Shown: positions 1-6,409 of the stretch, one piece after another
Layout: each line of letters opens with the position of its first letter
Numbering within the stretch: position 1 is the stretch's first letter
Origin: Xanthobacteraceae bacterium
GTDB taxonomy: Bacteria > Pseudomonadota > Alphaproteobacteria > Rhizobiales > Xanthobacteraceae
Direction: 5' to 3'
Assembly: GCA_030037185.1 (NCBI GenBank)
Contig: JASHRR010000819.1
Span: forward strand, 1 to 16,859
DNA length: 16,859 bases
Position numbers and translations under genes: made by a program
The notes under the pieces: generated by a model
Seen by the model: only the letters and a program-made list of their open reading frames with translations
What the model was told of the DNA's origin: nothing
Database searches by the model: none

Positions 1-320
1 GGGCCTCCCGAATACATTTTAATTCTTGCCCCACGAATTGTTAGCTTATCATCTTTGCGTGCCATCTGCCAATGGTCTTGCAACGTTTGTTGCCAATGCA
101 ATGGCGTCTCCCGTCACGCCTGCGTTTACTGCCAACTTTACTCACGCTGCGCAACCTTGCCGGGGCGTGGTCGCCCGGTCAGCGGCAGGCCGGCCAAAGG
201 GCGCCCCCAAGCGTCGCCCTGACGCCGATTGTGGCTGGCCGACTGCGCGATGTCGGTTTGCACGCTCCCGGTGCAGATTGCTATGATTCAAGGACAACAA
301 GCGATTTTCGGGAGGCTGTC
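1..320. other. Upstream region without a convincing gene
   Basis: No reading frame here looks like a protein. The frame that continues upstream of the VOC gene has an Arg/Pro-rich translation with no domain character, and it lacks a ribosome binding site at any of its early starts. The only signal I can support is the promoter candidate at 258-287, close to the VOC gene. The first 250 bases show no tRNA, terminator or clear repeat. Confidence 0.6.
258..287 (+). promoter_or_regulatory. Candidate sigma-70 promoter of the VOC gene, with overlapping inverted repeat
   Basis: TTGCAC (258-263) and TATGAT (282-287) are separated by 18 bp and lie 34 bp upstream of the start codon at 321. This gives a short leader with the GGGAGG ribosome binding site at 310-315. 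The spacer carries the inverted repeat TGCAC-N7-GTGCA (259-275), which overlaps the -35 box and could be a repressor site. The promoter match is good; the operator reading is inference. Confidence 0.45.
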
Positions 321-1343
321 ATGAGCGCTGCCGTCACGCCCACGGTGCTCTTTCCCGCCGCATTTGCCGCGGCGATGATCGTTTTCGCCGGCGAACCCGC
401 GGCCGTTGCACAATCCGGGTTGCCGACGCCGGCGTTTCATCACCTGCACCTGAACGCCGTCGATCCCGATGCGGCGATTGCTTTTTACACCCGGCAATTT
501 CCCAGCACCGCGAAGGCCGCGTGGGGCGGCATCGCGGCGCTCAGATCGCCCAACAACGTGATGGTGCTGTTCAACAGGGTGGCCACTGCCGCACCAATTT
601 TGCCGCAGACCGCGATCTGGCATTTCGGCTGGCACGTCGTGGACGTGCGCAAGAACCTGGCGGTCTACAAGATGAGGCCCGAGGTGCTGTTGCAGCCGCT
701 CTTTACCACCGAGGACGGGGGTTCAGTCCTCCTCAGCAGCGATACGTGGCCCGGCACGGGTGGCGTACTCGGCCTGACCAAGTCCCAGATTGCCGACGCC
801 CGTGCCGCAGGCGTCAAGCCTGCCGGCGGCGCCGGCTTTGCCTACATGGTGGGTCCCGACAATGCGCTCGTCGAATATCAGGGCAATTTCCCGGCCGAGC
901 GTTTCAACCACGTTCACATGTTCCAGGAAGATCCGTTCTGCGCCCAGTTGTGGTACCAGCGGCACCTGCAAGCCACCGCGGTGCCGGGCCGCGGCGGTGA
1001 GCCCCCGCGCGGGCAGGAGAACTGCAAGGTCGCCCGGGGTGCCGACCGCACCTGGCCGGCGCTCGAGCCGGAAGGAGCGTTCCGCACGCCCACCGCGGCC
1101 GTGACCTTCGGCGACGTAGCGCTGACCTGGTACATGCGCCAGGGCGATCAGCCGCTGGTGGGCACGCGCGGTCATCTCTATGACCACATCGCGCTCAGCG
1201 TTGCGGATCTTGACGCCTGGATTGTCAAGCTCCGCAGCGAAGGCGTCACTTTCGTGGAGGGCCCTTACCCGCTTGGCGACACGCGCGCCGTCATGATCGA
1301 GGGGCCGAGCCGGGAAGCGATCGAACTGGTTGAGGTGAAATAA
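321..1343 (+). CDS. Secreted protein with two VOC (glyoxalase/dioxygenase-fold) domains
   Basis: Protein of 340 aa. I chose ATG 321 because GGGAGG lies 5 bp upstream and because it begins a plausible signal peptide: a hydrophobic stretch at residues 8-22 and an AVA-Q cleavage site near residue 30. The frame stays open further upstream, but that part is not protein-like. After the leader there are four modules of the VOC beta-alpha-beta type. They start near HLHL (41-44), WHVVDV (104-109), HVHM (197-200) and HIAL (289-292), and the domains end at LVEYQG (183-188) and AIELVE (333-338). This makes two complete VOC domains. Candidate metal ligands are His41/43, His105 and Glu185 in the first domain, and His197, His289 and Glu335 in the second. 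The family includes ring-cleaving dioxygenases, glyoxalases and binding proteins, and the substrate cannot be told from sequence. Export to the periplasm is unusual for VOC enzymes but follows from the leader. It has its own promoter and a large gap downstream, so it is probably monocistronic. Confidence 0.85.
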   Translation: MSAAVTPTVLFPAAFAAAMIVFAGEPAAVAQSGLPTPAFHHLHLNAVDPDAAIAFYTRQFPSTAKAAWGGIAALRSPNNVMVLFNRVATAAPILPQTAIWHFGWHVVDVRKNLAVYKMRPEVLLQPLFTTEDGGSVLLSSDTWPGTGGVLGLTKSQIADARAAGVKPAGGAGFAYMVGPDNALVEYQGNFPAERFNHVHMFQEDPFCAQLWYQRHLQATAVPGRGGEPPRGQENCKVARGADRTWPALEPEGAFRTPTAAVTFGDVALTWYMRQGDQPLVGTRGHLYDHIALSVADLDAWIVKLRSEGVTFVEGPYPLGDTRAVMIEGPSREAIELVEVK

Positions 1344-1875
1344 AGCGACCTTTGCCTTAGCGCATGGCAGGTGACATGTGACCCGTCACGGGAGATTTTC
1401 TCCTCCCCTTGAAATGCTCCCGGCTCCTCCCGCACGAAGGTGTGACAGCACCGTGGATGCCTTCGAAGCTCCCACATGAGCGATCCGTTCTTGGTTCGCG
1501 ATGTCGGCATTCGCCAGGTCGGTTCGTCCTATGCAGTAACCCATCCCGCCGAACGGTTGGGGCTTTCGCCAGCCTCTTTAAGGTTGGGTTACCGGTTTCA
1601 GACTACCGCGGCAAAGCGACCTTGCAGACAGGTTCCGGTGGCTCAACTCCCGGCTTCTGGAAGGCAAGAGGAAAGACCCGAGACGGGTCTTCCCGAACAC
1701 ACCGGTGCGCGTTACGAGGCCCCTTGAGCGCGGGGAGGCTCAGAATGAGTGCATAGTTGACACGCAACCAAGCAGTTGCATCAGTCAAGCTGATTCCACT
1801 GACGACTCGGGCGGCGCCGACAATGGAGCGGCGGCAACGCCCGGCGGCATGGCATCAACTCGGAGCGCGATTGGA
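1344..1875. other. 532-bp intergenic stretch, no gene supported
   Basis: Short open frames on both strands have no domain character, no good ribosome binding sites and mixed composition. The stretch holds small inverted repeats at 1378-1389 (GTGAC-CC-GTCAC) and 1391-1403 (GGAGA-TTT-TCTCC), a strong hairpin at 1673-1691, a perfect TTGACA hexamer at 1757-1762 without a good -10 partner, and an 11-bp direct repeat (AAAGCGACCTT) at the end of the VOC gene and again near 1614. It may be a decayed gene or a site for a small RNA; neither is shown. Confidence 0.5.
1673..1691 (+). terminator. Strong hairpin, possible weak bidirectional terminator
   Basis: AAGACCCG (1673-1680), loop AGA, CGGGTCTT (1684-1691) form a perfect 8-bp stem with a 3-nt loop. 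The downstream bases are CCCG, so there is no real U tract beyond the two T in the stem. A-rich sequence before and TT after the GC core resemble many alphaproteobacterial terminators. It lies 330 bp after the VOC stop and 185 bp before the MoaD-like start, so it may end a transcript from the gap. Confidence 0.45.
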
Positions 1876-2145
1876 ATGGCAAGGATCATGTTCACCCCGA
1901 ACATTCAGCGACATGTGGAGTGTCCGCAGGCCGAGGCGCAGGGCGACAGCGTGCGTGAAGTCCTGGACAAGGTGTTCGCATCCAATCCACAGGCGCGCTC
2001 CTATGTGCTCGATGACCAGGCCGCGCTACGGCGGCACATGACGGTCTTCGTGGACGGCCGCGCCATCCGGGACCGCGTGTGTTTGTCCGATCGCGTCGAC
2101 GTCGGTAGCACGGTTTACGTGTTCCAGGCATTGTCGGGAGGCTGA
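1876..2145 (+). CDS. MoaD/ThiS-family ubiquitin-fold protein
   Basis: Protein of 89 aa with the layout of a small beta-grasp sulfur-carrier protein: an N-terminal strand MARIMFTPN, a helix near SVREVLDKVF (25-34), the stretch HMTVFVDGRAI (54-64), a DxVxxGSTVYVF region (75-83) and a C-terminal SGG ending in the Gly-Gly (88-89) that is activated as an acyl-adenylate or thiocarboxylate in this family. I chose ATG 1876 because homologous proteins start at this strand and a GGAG lies about 10 bp upstream; the frame is open for 57 more codons but these look unrelated. It is not the molybdopterin synthase subunit of the window, which sits with moaE near 13.1 kb. The next gene begins one base after its stop, so the two are co-translated. 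The target of this carrier is unknown; no E1-like or protease partner is in view. Confidence 0.82.
   Translation: MARIMFTPNIQRHVECPQAEAQGDSVREVLDKVFASNPQARSYVLDDQAALRRHMTVFVDGRAIRDRVCLSDRVDVGSTVYVFQALSGG
2137..2141 (+). promoter_or_regulatory. Ribosome binding site formed by the Gly-Gly codons of the upstream gene
   Basis: The last two codons of the MoaD/ThiS-like gene, GGA GGC (2137-2142), spell a GGAGG Shine-Dalgarno sequence. It lies 5 nt before ATG 2147. The site fixes the start of the propeller gene and couples it to its neighbour. Confidence 0.75.
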
Positions 2146-2146
2146 C

Positions 2147-3247
2147 ATGAACGACACCATACTGGTTTCGACGCGCAAGGGCCTGTTTTGGGTCGTGCGT
2201 CGCGGGAGAAGCTGGGAGATCGAGCGAACCGACTTCCTGGGCGACAACGTCAGCCTCACGCTGACGGATCACCGAACCGGCCGCCACTTGGTGGCGCTCG
2301 ATCACGGCCATTTCGGCGTCAAGATGCATCGCTCGACCGCCACCGGTTGGCAGGAGATTGCGGCCCCCGCCTATCCGCCGAAGCCGGAGGGTCTCGAAGA
2401 GAAGGATGCGTGGGGCCGCCCGCTCGCATGGAGCACCGCGCGCATCTGGGCGCTGCAGGCGGGCGGCGCCGAGGAGCCGGGCGTCATCTGGTGCGGCACG
2501 CTGCCGGGCGGTCTGTTTCGCTCGACCGATGGCGGCGACAGTTGGGAGATGGTCCGTTCGCTGTGGGATCATCCCAAGCGCCGGCAGTGGACGGGCGGCG
2601 GCGTCGATTTACCCGGCATTCATTCGATACTCGTCGACCCGCGCGATTCAAAGCGGGTGTGGGTTGCGGTTTCGACCGGCGGCATCTGGTTCACCGAAGA
2701 TTCCGGTGCGAGCTGGATGTTGCGGGGCGAAGGCATGCGCGCAGAGTATATGCCGCCGGAGTCTGTCCACGATCCCGTCGCGCAGGACGTCCATTGCCTC
2801 GCGCAATGCGCCGCTGCCCCACATCGGATGTGGGTGCAGCACCATAACGGCATTTTCGTCTCCTCGGACGAGGGCAAGACATTCAACGAAGTCACGGGCG
2901 TCGAGCCCTCGACGTTCGGCTTTGCGGTCGTCTCCCATCCCCGCGAACCGGATACGGCGTGGTTCGTTCCCGAAATCAAGGACGAAAAACGCATCCCGCG
3001 CGATGGCCGGTTGGTGGTGACACGCACGCATGATGGCGGCAAGAGTTTCGATATCTTGACCGAGGGCCTGCCGCAGCGACATGCCTACGATGTCGTCTAC
3101 CGCCACGCATTAGCGCTCGACGCCACCGGCGACCGGCTGGCATTCGGCTCGACGACCGGCGGCTTGTGGGTGAGCGAAGACCACGGCGATCACTGGTCCA
3201 ACATTAGCTACACACTGCCGCCCATTTATGCGGTGCGGTTTACCTGA
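2147..3247 (+). CDS. Asp-box (BNR/WD40/YVTN-like) beta-propeller protein
   Basis: Protein of 366 aa. ATG 2147 is one base after the stop of the ubiquitin-fold gene, with GGAGG at 2137-2141. Five Asp-box motifs of the SxDxGxxW type are visible: STDGGDSW (126-133), TEDSGASW (183-190), SSDEGKTF (239-246), THDGGKSF (294-301) and SEDHGDHW (343-350). Their spacing fits a six- or seven-bladed propeller. These boxes are shared by sialidases, VPS10 receptors and many non-enzymatic propellers. I see no signal peptide, so it should be cytoplasmic, and I cannot identify the sialidase catalytic set, so a glycosidase activity should not be assumed despite common database labels. Conserved-looking clusters with His and Trp (for example around 94-104 and 146-160) may line the central pocket. 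The operon arrangement suggests the propeller works with, or is a target of, the carrier protein; this is inference. Confidence 0.85.
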   Translation: MNDTILVSTRKGLFWVVRRGRSWEIERTDFLGDNVSLTLTDHRTGRHLVALDHGHFGVKMHRSTATGWQEIAAPAYPPKPEGLEEKDAWGRPLAWSTARIWALQAGGAEEPGVIWCGTLPGGLFRSTDGGDSWEMVRSLWDHPKRRQWTGGGVDLPGIHSILVDPRDSKRVWVAVSTGGIWFTEDSGASWMLRGEGMRAEYMPPESVHDPVAQDVHCLAQCAAAPHRMWVQHHNGIFVSSDEGKTFNEVTGVEPSTFGFAVVSHPREPDTAWFVPEIKDEKRIPRDGRLVVTRTHDGGKSFDILTEGLPQRHAYDVVYRHALALDATGDRLAFGSTTGGLWVSEDHGDHWSNISYTLPPIYAVRFT

Positions 3248-3564
3248 GCGAACGTCATCGCCCGCGCAAACCATCGGCATCGCCCGCATCCTTGCCCGAG
3301 CAGCAATGTTAATCTTTGCTTAGCAATAAAGCGCTAAATGCCAAACCTGCGTTTGCGGCCGAGCTCATCGAACAGGCGATAAATCGCGGCGATTCCCCGG
3401 TTGCTCATCGCAGCGGCTGGTCCGGCCGGTTCGGCGGCCAGGCATTGGCGCCCTGCCCCTATCCGGCCCGGCCGCCAGCAGGGCAGAGGGTGGGGCAGTG
3501 ACAGCCCCGGCGATGATGTTTGCCGTTGCCACGCCCGTGACGTTGGAGGGGCGAAAGTAGCTCC
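3248..3564. other. 317-bp intergenic region rich in inverted repeats
   Basis: No gene is supported here. It holds a near-match to a full CtrA site at 3309-3324, and a dense set of overlapping inverted repeats from 3433 to 3498 (GGCGGCC/GGCCGCC, GCCCTGC/GCAGGGC, CTGCCCC/GGGGCAG). The repeats lie downstream of the propeller gene and upstream of the next gene on the same strand, and could act as a terminator or in mRNA processing. No T tract is present. Confidence 0.5.
3309..3324 (+). promoter_or_regulatory. Near-consensus CtrA-type box (TTAA-N7-TTAGC)
   Basis: TTAA, seven bases, then TTAGC differs by one base from the alphaproteobacterial cell-cycle regulator site TTAA-N7-TTAAC. It is 241 bp upstream of the coiled-coil membrane protein gene. 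AT-rich sequence is rare in this window, which makes the match stand out, but a single near-match is weak evidence. Confidence 0.3.
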
Positions 3565-4236
3565 ATGGCGCTTATTGACGACGACGAGGCGATTGTGCTG
3601 CGGGAACTATTCGCCGGCATGGACGCCGCGCAGGAGGCCGACGCCGCATCGGCCATGAATGAAACCGCGGCATTTCTGCGCAAGCATCGCCTTTCCTTCC
3701 GCCATATCGTGCAGGAAACCGACGCGCGCGGGCTGCTGCTGCCTTCGAAGGTCGGGGCAGCCATTCAGTTGATGGACTCAACGACATTGTCGGAAGCGCA
3801 AAGTGCCCTCGCCGGGGCCCGTCGCCTCATGCGGGGTTGCGGACTCGATTTCGCCGGCATCATCGGCGCGCTCGATCAGCCGCCGGTCGAGGCCGACGAA
3901 ATCGAGCGATTGAGGTTGGCCTATCAAATCGAGGTCGAACGGTCCCGAGAGATGGCGGCCGAGCTCCAATTCCTGCGCGCAAGCACCGCCGGATCTGGCG
4001 AGTCGAGTTCCCAGACGGCGAGCACAGGGTTTAAAAACTTCGTTGTGGTGGCAACGTTGCTGCTAGCCGTTTTCCTGACCGCCTCGGTGGCATCGACAAT
4101 CGGCGATCTGTTCCGGTCCGCGAACGCGCAGCACGGCCCCGCCGTTAGGCGAGGAGAGAATGCCGATCACTCGTCCGCGTCGCCTCGCAACGCGGTTTGC
4201 TGGCGCGATCGCAGCATTCATAGCCCGTGCTTCTAA
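3565..4236 (+). CDS. Hypothetical protein: two helical repeats, coiled coil, C-terminal membrane anchor
   Basis: Protein of 223 aa that I do not recognise. ATG 3565 is preceded by GGAGG 15 bp upstream, rather far. The N-terminal half carries two similar helical stretches, residues 24-49 and 75-100, each with alternating Ala, a basic loop and then L-[SD]-F-x2-[IHG]-I. They recall the short DUF2786-like repeat seen in other proteins, but that assignment is tentative. Residues 108-140 are rich in Glu, Arg and Leu in heptad order and probably form a coiled coil. A Ser/Thr/Gly linker (139-155) leads to a hydrophobic segment (about 157-178) long enough to cross the membrane. The last 40 residues are polar. 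Codon use fits the neighbours. This would place the repeats and coiled coil in the cytoplasm, tethered to the inner membrane, if the anchor runs N-in. Function unknown. Confidence 0.7.
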   Translation: MALIDDDEAIVLRELFAGMDAAQEADAASAMNETAAFLRKHRLSFRHIVQETDARGLLLPSKVGAAIQLMDSTTLSEAQSALAGARRLMRGCGLDFAGIIGALDQPPVEADEIERLRLAYQIEVERSREMAAELQFLRASTAGSGESSSQTASTGFKNFVVVATLLLAVFLTASVASTIGDLFRSANAQHGPAVRRGENADHSSASPRNAVCWRDRSIHSPCF

Positions 4237-4326
4237 CGCGCCTGCGGACGTTGGCGAGGCGTTCGGCAACGTCAAGGAACCCGGCCGACCTCGGTCCGGC
4301 CGATGCCTTCCGCCGCAAGCCCGGCA

Positions 4327-4356
4327 GTTGTAAACAGTGACGTTGTAAACAGTGAC
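4327..4356. repeat. Perfect 15-bp tandem direct repeat
   Basis: GTTGTAAACAGTGAC occurs twice head-to-tail (4327-4341 and 4342-4356), about 77 bp upstream of the small membrane ORF that leads into proC. AT-rich units in an otherwise GC-rich gap suggest a regulator-binding iteron or a recent slippage duplication. Each unit includes TTGTAA, a poor -35 match; no -10 box follows at the right distance. Confidence 0.85.
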
Positions 4357-4432
4357 CGAGGTCCGAAGGAGTGAGAACAGGGGCGCAACCCGGACCGTGG
4401 CGTGCGGCGACAGCGAGCGAAGGACTATCCGA

Positions 4433-4639
4433 ATGGTTACGATAATCGCGATCATTTTAGCGGATGTATTGGTGTTCCTGCTCTTCCTCTATCAGTACCG
4501 GCAGGAACTGAGCCTCACCGTCAATGGCTCCCACGACCTGCCAGTCGTACGGGCGAAACCTCCCAAGGAGCCCACCGCGCCCGCCGCGGCGGCGGGTGGC
4601 CAATCAGGTCGCGGCCAGCAACTCGCGGCCAGGCCGTGA
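4433..4639 (+). CDS. Small single-pass membrane protein upstream of proC
   Basis: Protein of 68 aa. ATG 4433 has AAGGA (4420-4424) 8 bp upstream. Residues 1-22 are almost wholly hydrophobic (starting MVTIIAIILADVLVFLLF), followed by YQYRQ, which gives a membrane anchor or uncleaved signal. The remainder is Pro/Ala/Lys-rich and probably disordered. Its TGA stop overlaps the GTG start of proC in a GTGA junction. I do not recognise a family. It could be a genuine small membrane protein or a leader-type ORF that couples proC translation. The good ribosome binding site and clear membrane segment favour a real gene. Confidence 0.6.
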   Translation: MVTIIAIILADVLVFLLFLYQYRQELSLTVNGSHDLPVVRAKPPKEPTAPAAAAGGQSGRGQQLAARP

Positions 4640-5457
4640 CGGGCCCACAGGTGGCCGCCCAAGATGTCGTGCTGATCGGGGCCGGCAAGATGGGAGGCGC
4701 GTTGCTGGAAGGCTGGGTTGGCCTCGGGCTCGATCCGGCTCGCATCGCCGTGATAGAGCCAGAGCCGGCGGCGTCAATCGAAGCGCTTGTCGCGCGTGGC
4801 CTGCGGATCAATCCCGATCGGGCTGCGATTTGTCCCGACGCGATCCTCCTCGCCGTCAAGCCGCAGATCGCCCCGGACATCATGCCGAACGTCGCCGCTC
4901 TGATGTCGCCATCGACGGTCGTGGTTTCGATCATGGCCGGGCGAACAACCGCCTTTCTTGCCGATGCCTTGCCGCGCGGCGCCGCGGTCGTGCGCGCCAT
5001 GCCGAACACTCCCGCTGCGATCGGGCGCGGCATCACGGTCGCGCTTGCCAATTCACGCGTGAGTTCTGCCCAGCGGCAGCTCGCCGACAGGTTGCTGACA
5101 GCCGCCGGCGATGTTGAATGGATTGCTGACGAGACCCTGATGGATGCCGTCACGGCGGTGTCCGGGTCCGGCCCGGCCTACGTGTTTCTGCTCACGGAGA
5201 GTCTCGCGCGAGCAGGAGAGAAGGCCGGGCTGCCAGCCAAACTCGCCATGCGCCTCGCACGTGCGACTGTGGTCGGCTCGGGAGAGTTATTGCACCGCTC
5301 CTCGATCGACCCTGCCGCCTTGCGCCAGAATGTCACTTCACCCGGCGGCACCACGGCGGCGGCGCTTGACGTCCTGATGGCGCCTGACGGCCTCCACCAT
5401 CTGATGGAGCGTGCCGTCGCGGCCGCGACCCGCCGCGGCCGCGAGCTTGCAGGCTGA
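4636..5457 (+). CDS. proC: Pyrroline-5-carboxylate reductase
   Basis: Cytoplasmic enzyme that reduces 1-pyrroline-5-carboxylate to proline with NAD(P)H, the last step of proline synthesis. Starting at GTG 4636 gives 273 aa, the usual family length. The Rossmann nucleotide-binding motif GAGKMG is at 15-20, RAMPNTP at 120-126, the SGSGPAYVF region at 176-184 and the family signature around TSPGGTTAAAL (234-244). The start overlaps the stop of the small membrane ORF by GTGA and has no strong ribosome binding site of its own, so translation is probably coupled. A second GTG at 4651 is an alternative start and would lose five residues. The open frame continues to 4402 upstream but those residues are out of character with the family. 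A GC-rich hairpin follows the stop. Confidence 0.95.
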   Translation: MTGPQVAAQDVVLIGAGKMGGALLEGWVGLGLDPARIAVIEPEPAASIEALVARGLRINPDRAAICPDAILLAVKPQIAPDIMPNVAALMSPSTVVVSIMAGRTTAFLADALPRGAAVVRAMPNTPAAIGRGITVALANSRVSSAQRQLADRLLTAAGDVEWIADETLMDAVTAVSGSGPAYVFLLTESLARAGEKAGLPAKLAMRLARATVVGSGELLHRSSIDPAALRQNVTSPGGTTAAALDVLMAPDGLHHLMERAVAAATRRGRELAG

Positions 5458-5475
5458 CGTCTGGGTTGGCGATCC

Positions 5476-5507
5476 GGCCGGCCGCGGGCGAAACCGGCGG
5501 GCCGGCC
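5476..5507 (+). terminator. GC-rich stem-loop after proC
   Basis: GGCCGGCC (5476-5483) and GGCCGGCC (5500-5507) can pair over 8 bp, with an inner CGG/CCG stem around the loop GCGAAA (5488-5493). It lies 19 bp after the proC stop. There is no T tract, so it is either a Rho-assisted or processing-type 3' end, or only a stable hairpin. Confidence 0.4.
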
Positions 5508-5668
5508 CGACGATCAGCCTGAGCGAAACTCCCGGCGTGCGCCGACGCTGCCTTGTCGGGGCTCATCGGCTACAGGGATCGTGATGACGCTCCGCGCCAC
5601 GACCCTGGAAGCATCGCCGCACACGAACTAGATTGAGACTGTGGCGTTCACCTCAAGAGGAGCAGGCG

Positions 5669-6406
5669 ATGGCACGCAGACCTGCAGGGCGGCCCCTGCG
5701 ACGGCCAAGTCCGGATGGCGGATCGCACAATGCGTCGCTCTCCGATCGCGACAAGATCATCCAGGCGTTTTTCGCGCTATTGGCTGAACGGGCTTTCGAG
5801 GAGATCGGGTACGCGGACATTGCGGCGCGCGCCGGCGTGCCGCTCGCAACCCTGCGCCAGGAATTCGGCTCGAAGCTTCCGATCGTCGTCGCCTACATCA
5901 AGGCCATTGATCACAAGGTGCTGGCCGGGGGCGACGCCGACATGACAGAGGAACCGCCGCGCGAGCGACTTTTCGACGTGCTGATGCGCAGGCTCGAGGC
6001 CCTAGCCCCGGACAGGGCCGCGATCCGCTCGCTCATGCGTTCCGCGCGACGCCATCCGAGCCTTGCCTTCGCCTTCAACACCCTCGCACTGAGATCGCAG
6101 CGCTGGATGCTGACGGCCGCCAATATCGATGCGGCGGGGCCGCGGGGCGTCCTTCGTGCCCAAGGCCTGGCTCTTCTATTCGCGGCTGTGCTGCGCACCT
6201 TCTTGCACGATGAGGATGAAGGCCTCGCGCGGACGATGGCTGCGCTTGATCGCGCGCTGGCGCGCGGCCAGCGCTGGTCCGGCTTCCTGGACGAGATATG
6301 CCGCCTTGCGCCCGGCCGCAGATGCCTGTCGAGGTTCCGCCACCGTCGGGGCGGCGGTCATCGCGATCTCGACCCCGATCTCGGCGAGGAGGCCACTCAG
6401 TTTTAG
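5669..6406 (+). CDS. TetR-family transcriptional regulator
   Basis: Protein of 245 aa. I chose ATG 5669 because GAGGAG lies 6 bp upstream; an earlier in-frame start lacks this. The N-terminal 25 residues are basic and Pro-rich. Residues 26-72 form the TetR DNA-binding domain: a first helix IIQAFFALLAE, then a helix-turn-helix around YADIAARAGVPLATLRQEF (48-66) and the typical exit FGSK. The C-terminal part, with RRLEALAPDRAAIRSLMRSA (108-127), resembles the COQ9-like/TetR proteins common in alphaproteobacteria, but the ligand is unknown. The last 28 residues are basic, then acidic, and probably disordered. It follows proC by 211 bp with its own leader. Its stop is 3 bp from the stop of the converging kinase gene, leaving no room for a conventional terminator. 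Confidence 0.85.
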   Translation: MARRPAGRPLRRPSPDGGSHNASLSDRDKIIQAFFALLAERAFEEIGYADIAARAGVPLATLRQEFGSKLPIVVAYIKAIDHKVLAGGDADMTEEPPRERLFDVLMRRLEALAPDRAAIRSLMRSARRHPSLAFAFNTLALRSQRWMLTAANIDAAGPRGVLRAQGLALLFAAVLRTFLHDEDEGLARTMAALDRALARGQRWSGFLDEICRLAPGRRCLSRFRHRRGGGHRDLDPDLGEEATQF

Positions 6407-6409
6407 CCG

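Noticed and set aside
72..320. N-terminal extension of the VOC protein by 83 codons
   Set aside because: No ribosome binding site at the upstream starts, Arg/Pro-rich shadow-like translation, and it would bury the signal peptide. The promoter at 258-287 would also lie inside the gene.
1705..1875. N-terminal extension of the MoaD/ThiS-like protein by 57 codons
   Set aside because: These residues are unlike the beta-grasp fold and would make the protein too long; ATG 1876 begins exactly at the first strand.
2147..3247. Labelling the Asp-box propeller a sialidase
   Set aside because: Asp boxes occur in many non-sialidases. I could not find the catalytic Arg triad, Tyr and Asp arrangement, and there is no secretion signal.
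4063..4455. 130-codon minus-strand frame over the 15-bp tandem repeat
   Set aside because: Overlaps the end of the coiled-coil gene and the start of the small membrane ORF; no ribosome binding site and no domain character. It includes the repeated VYNVTVYN only because the DNA repeat is translated.
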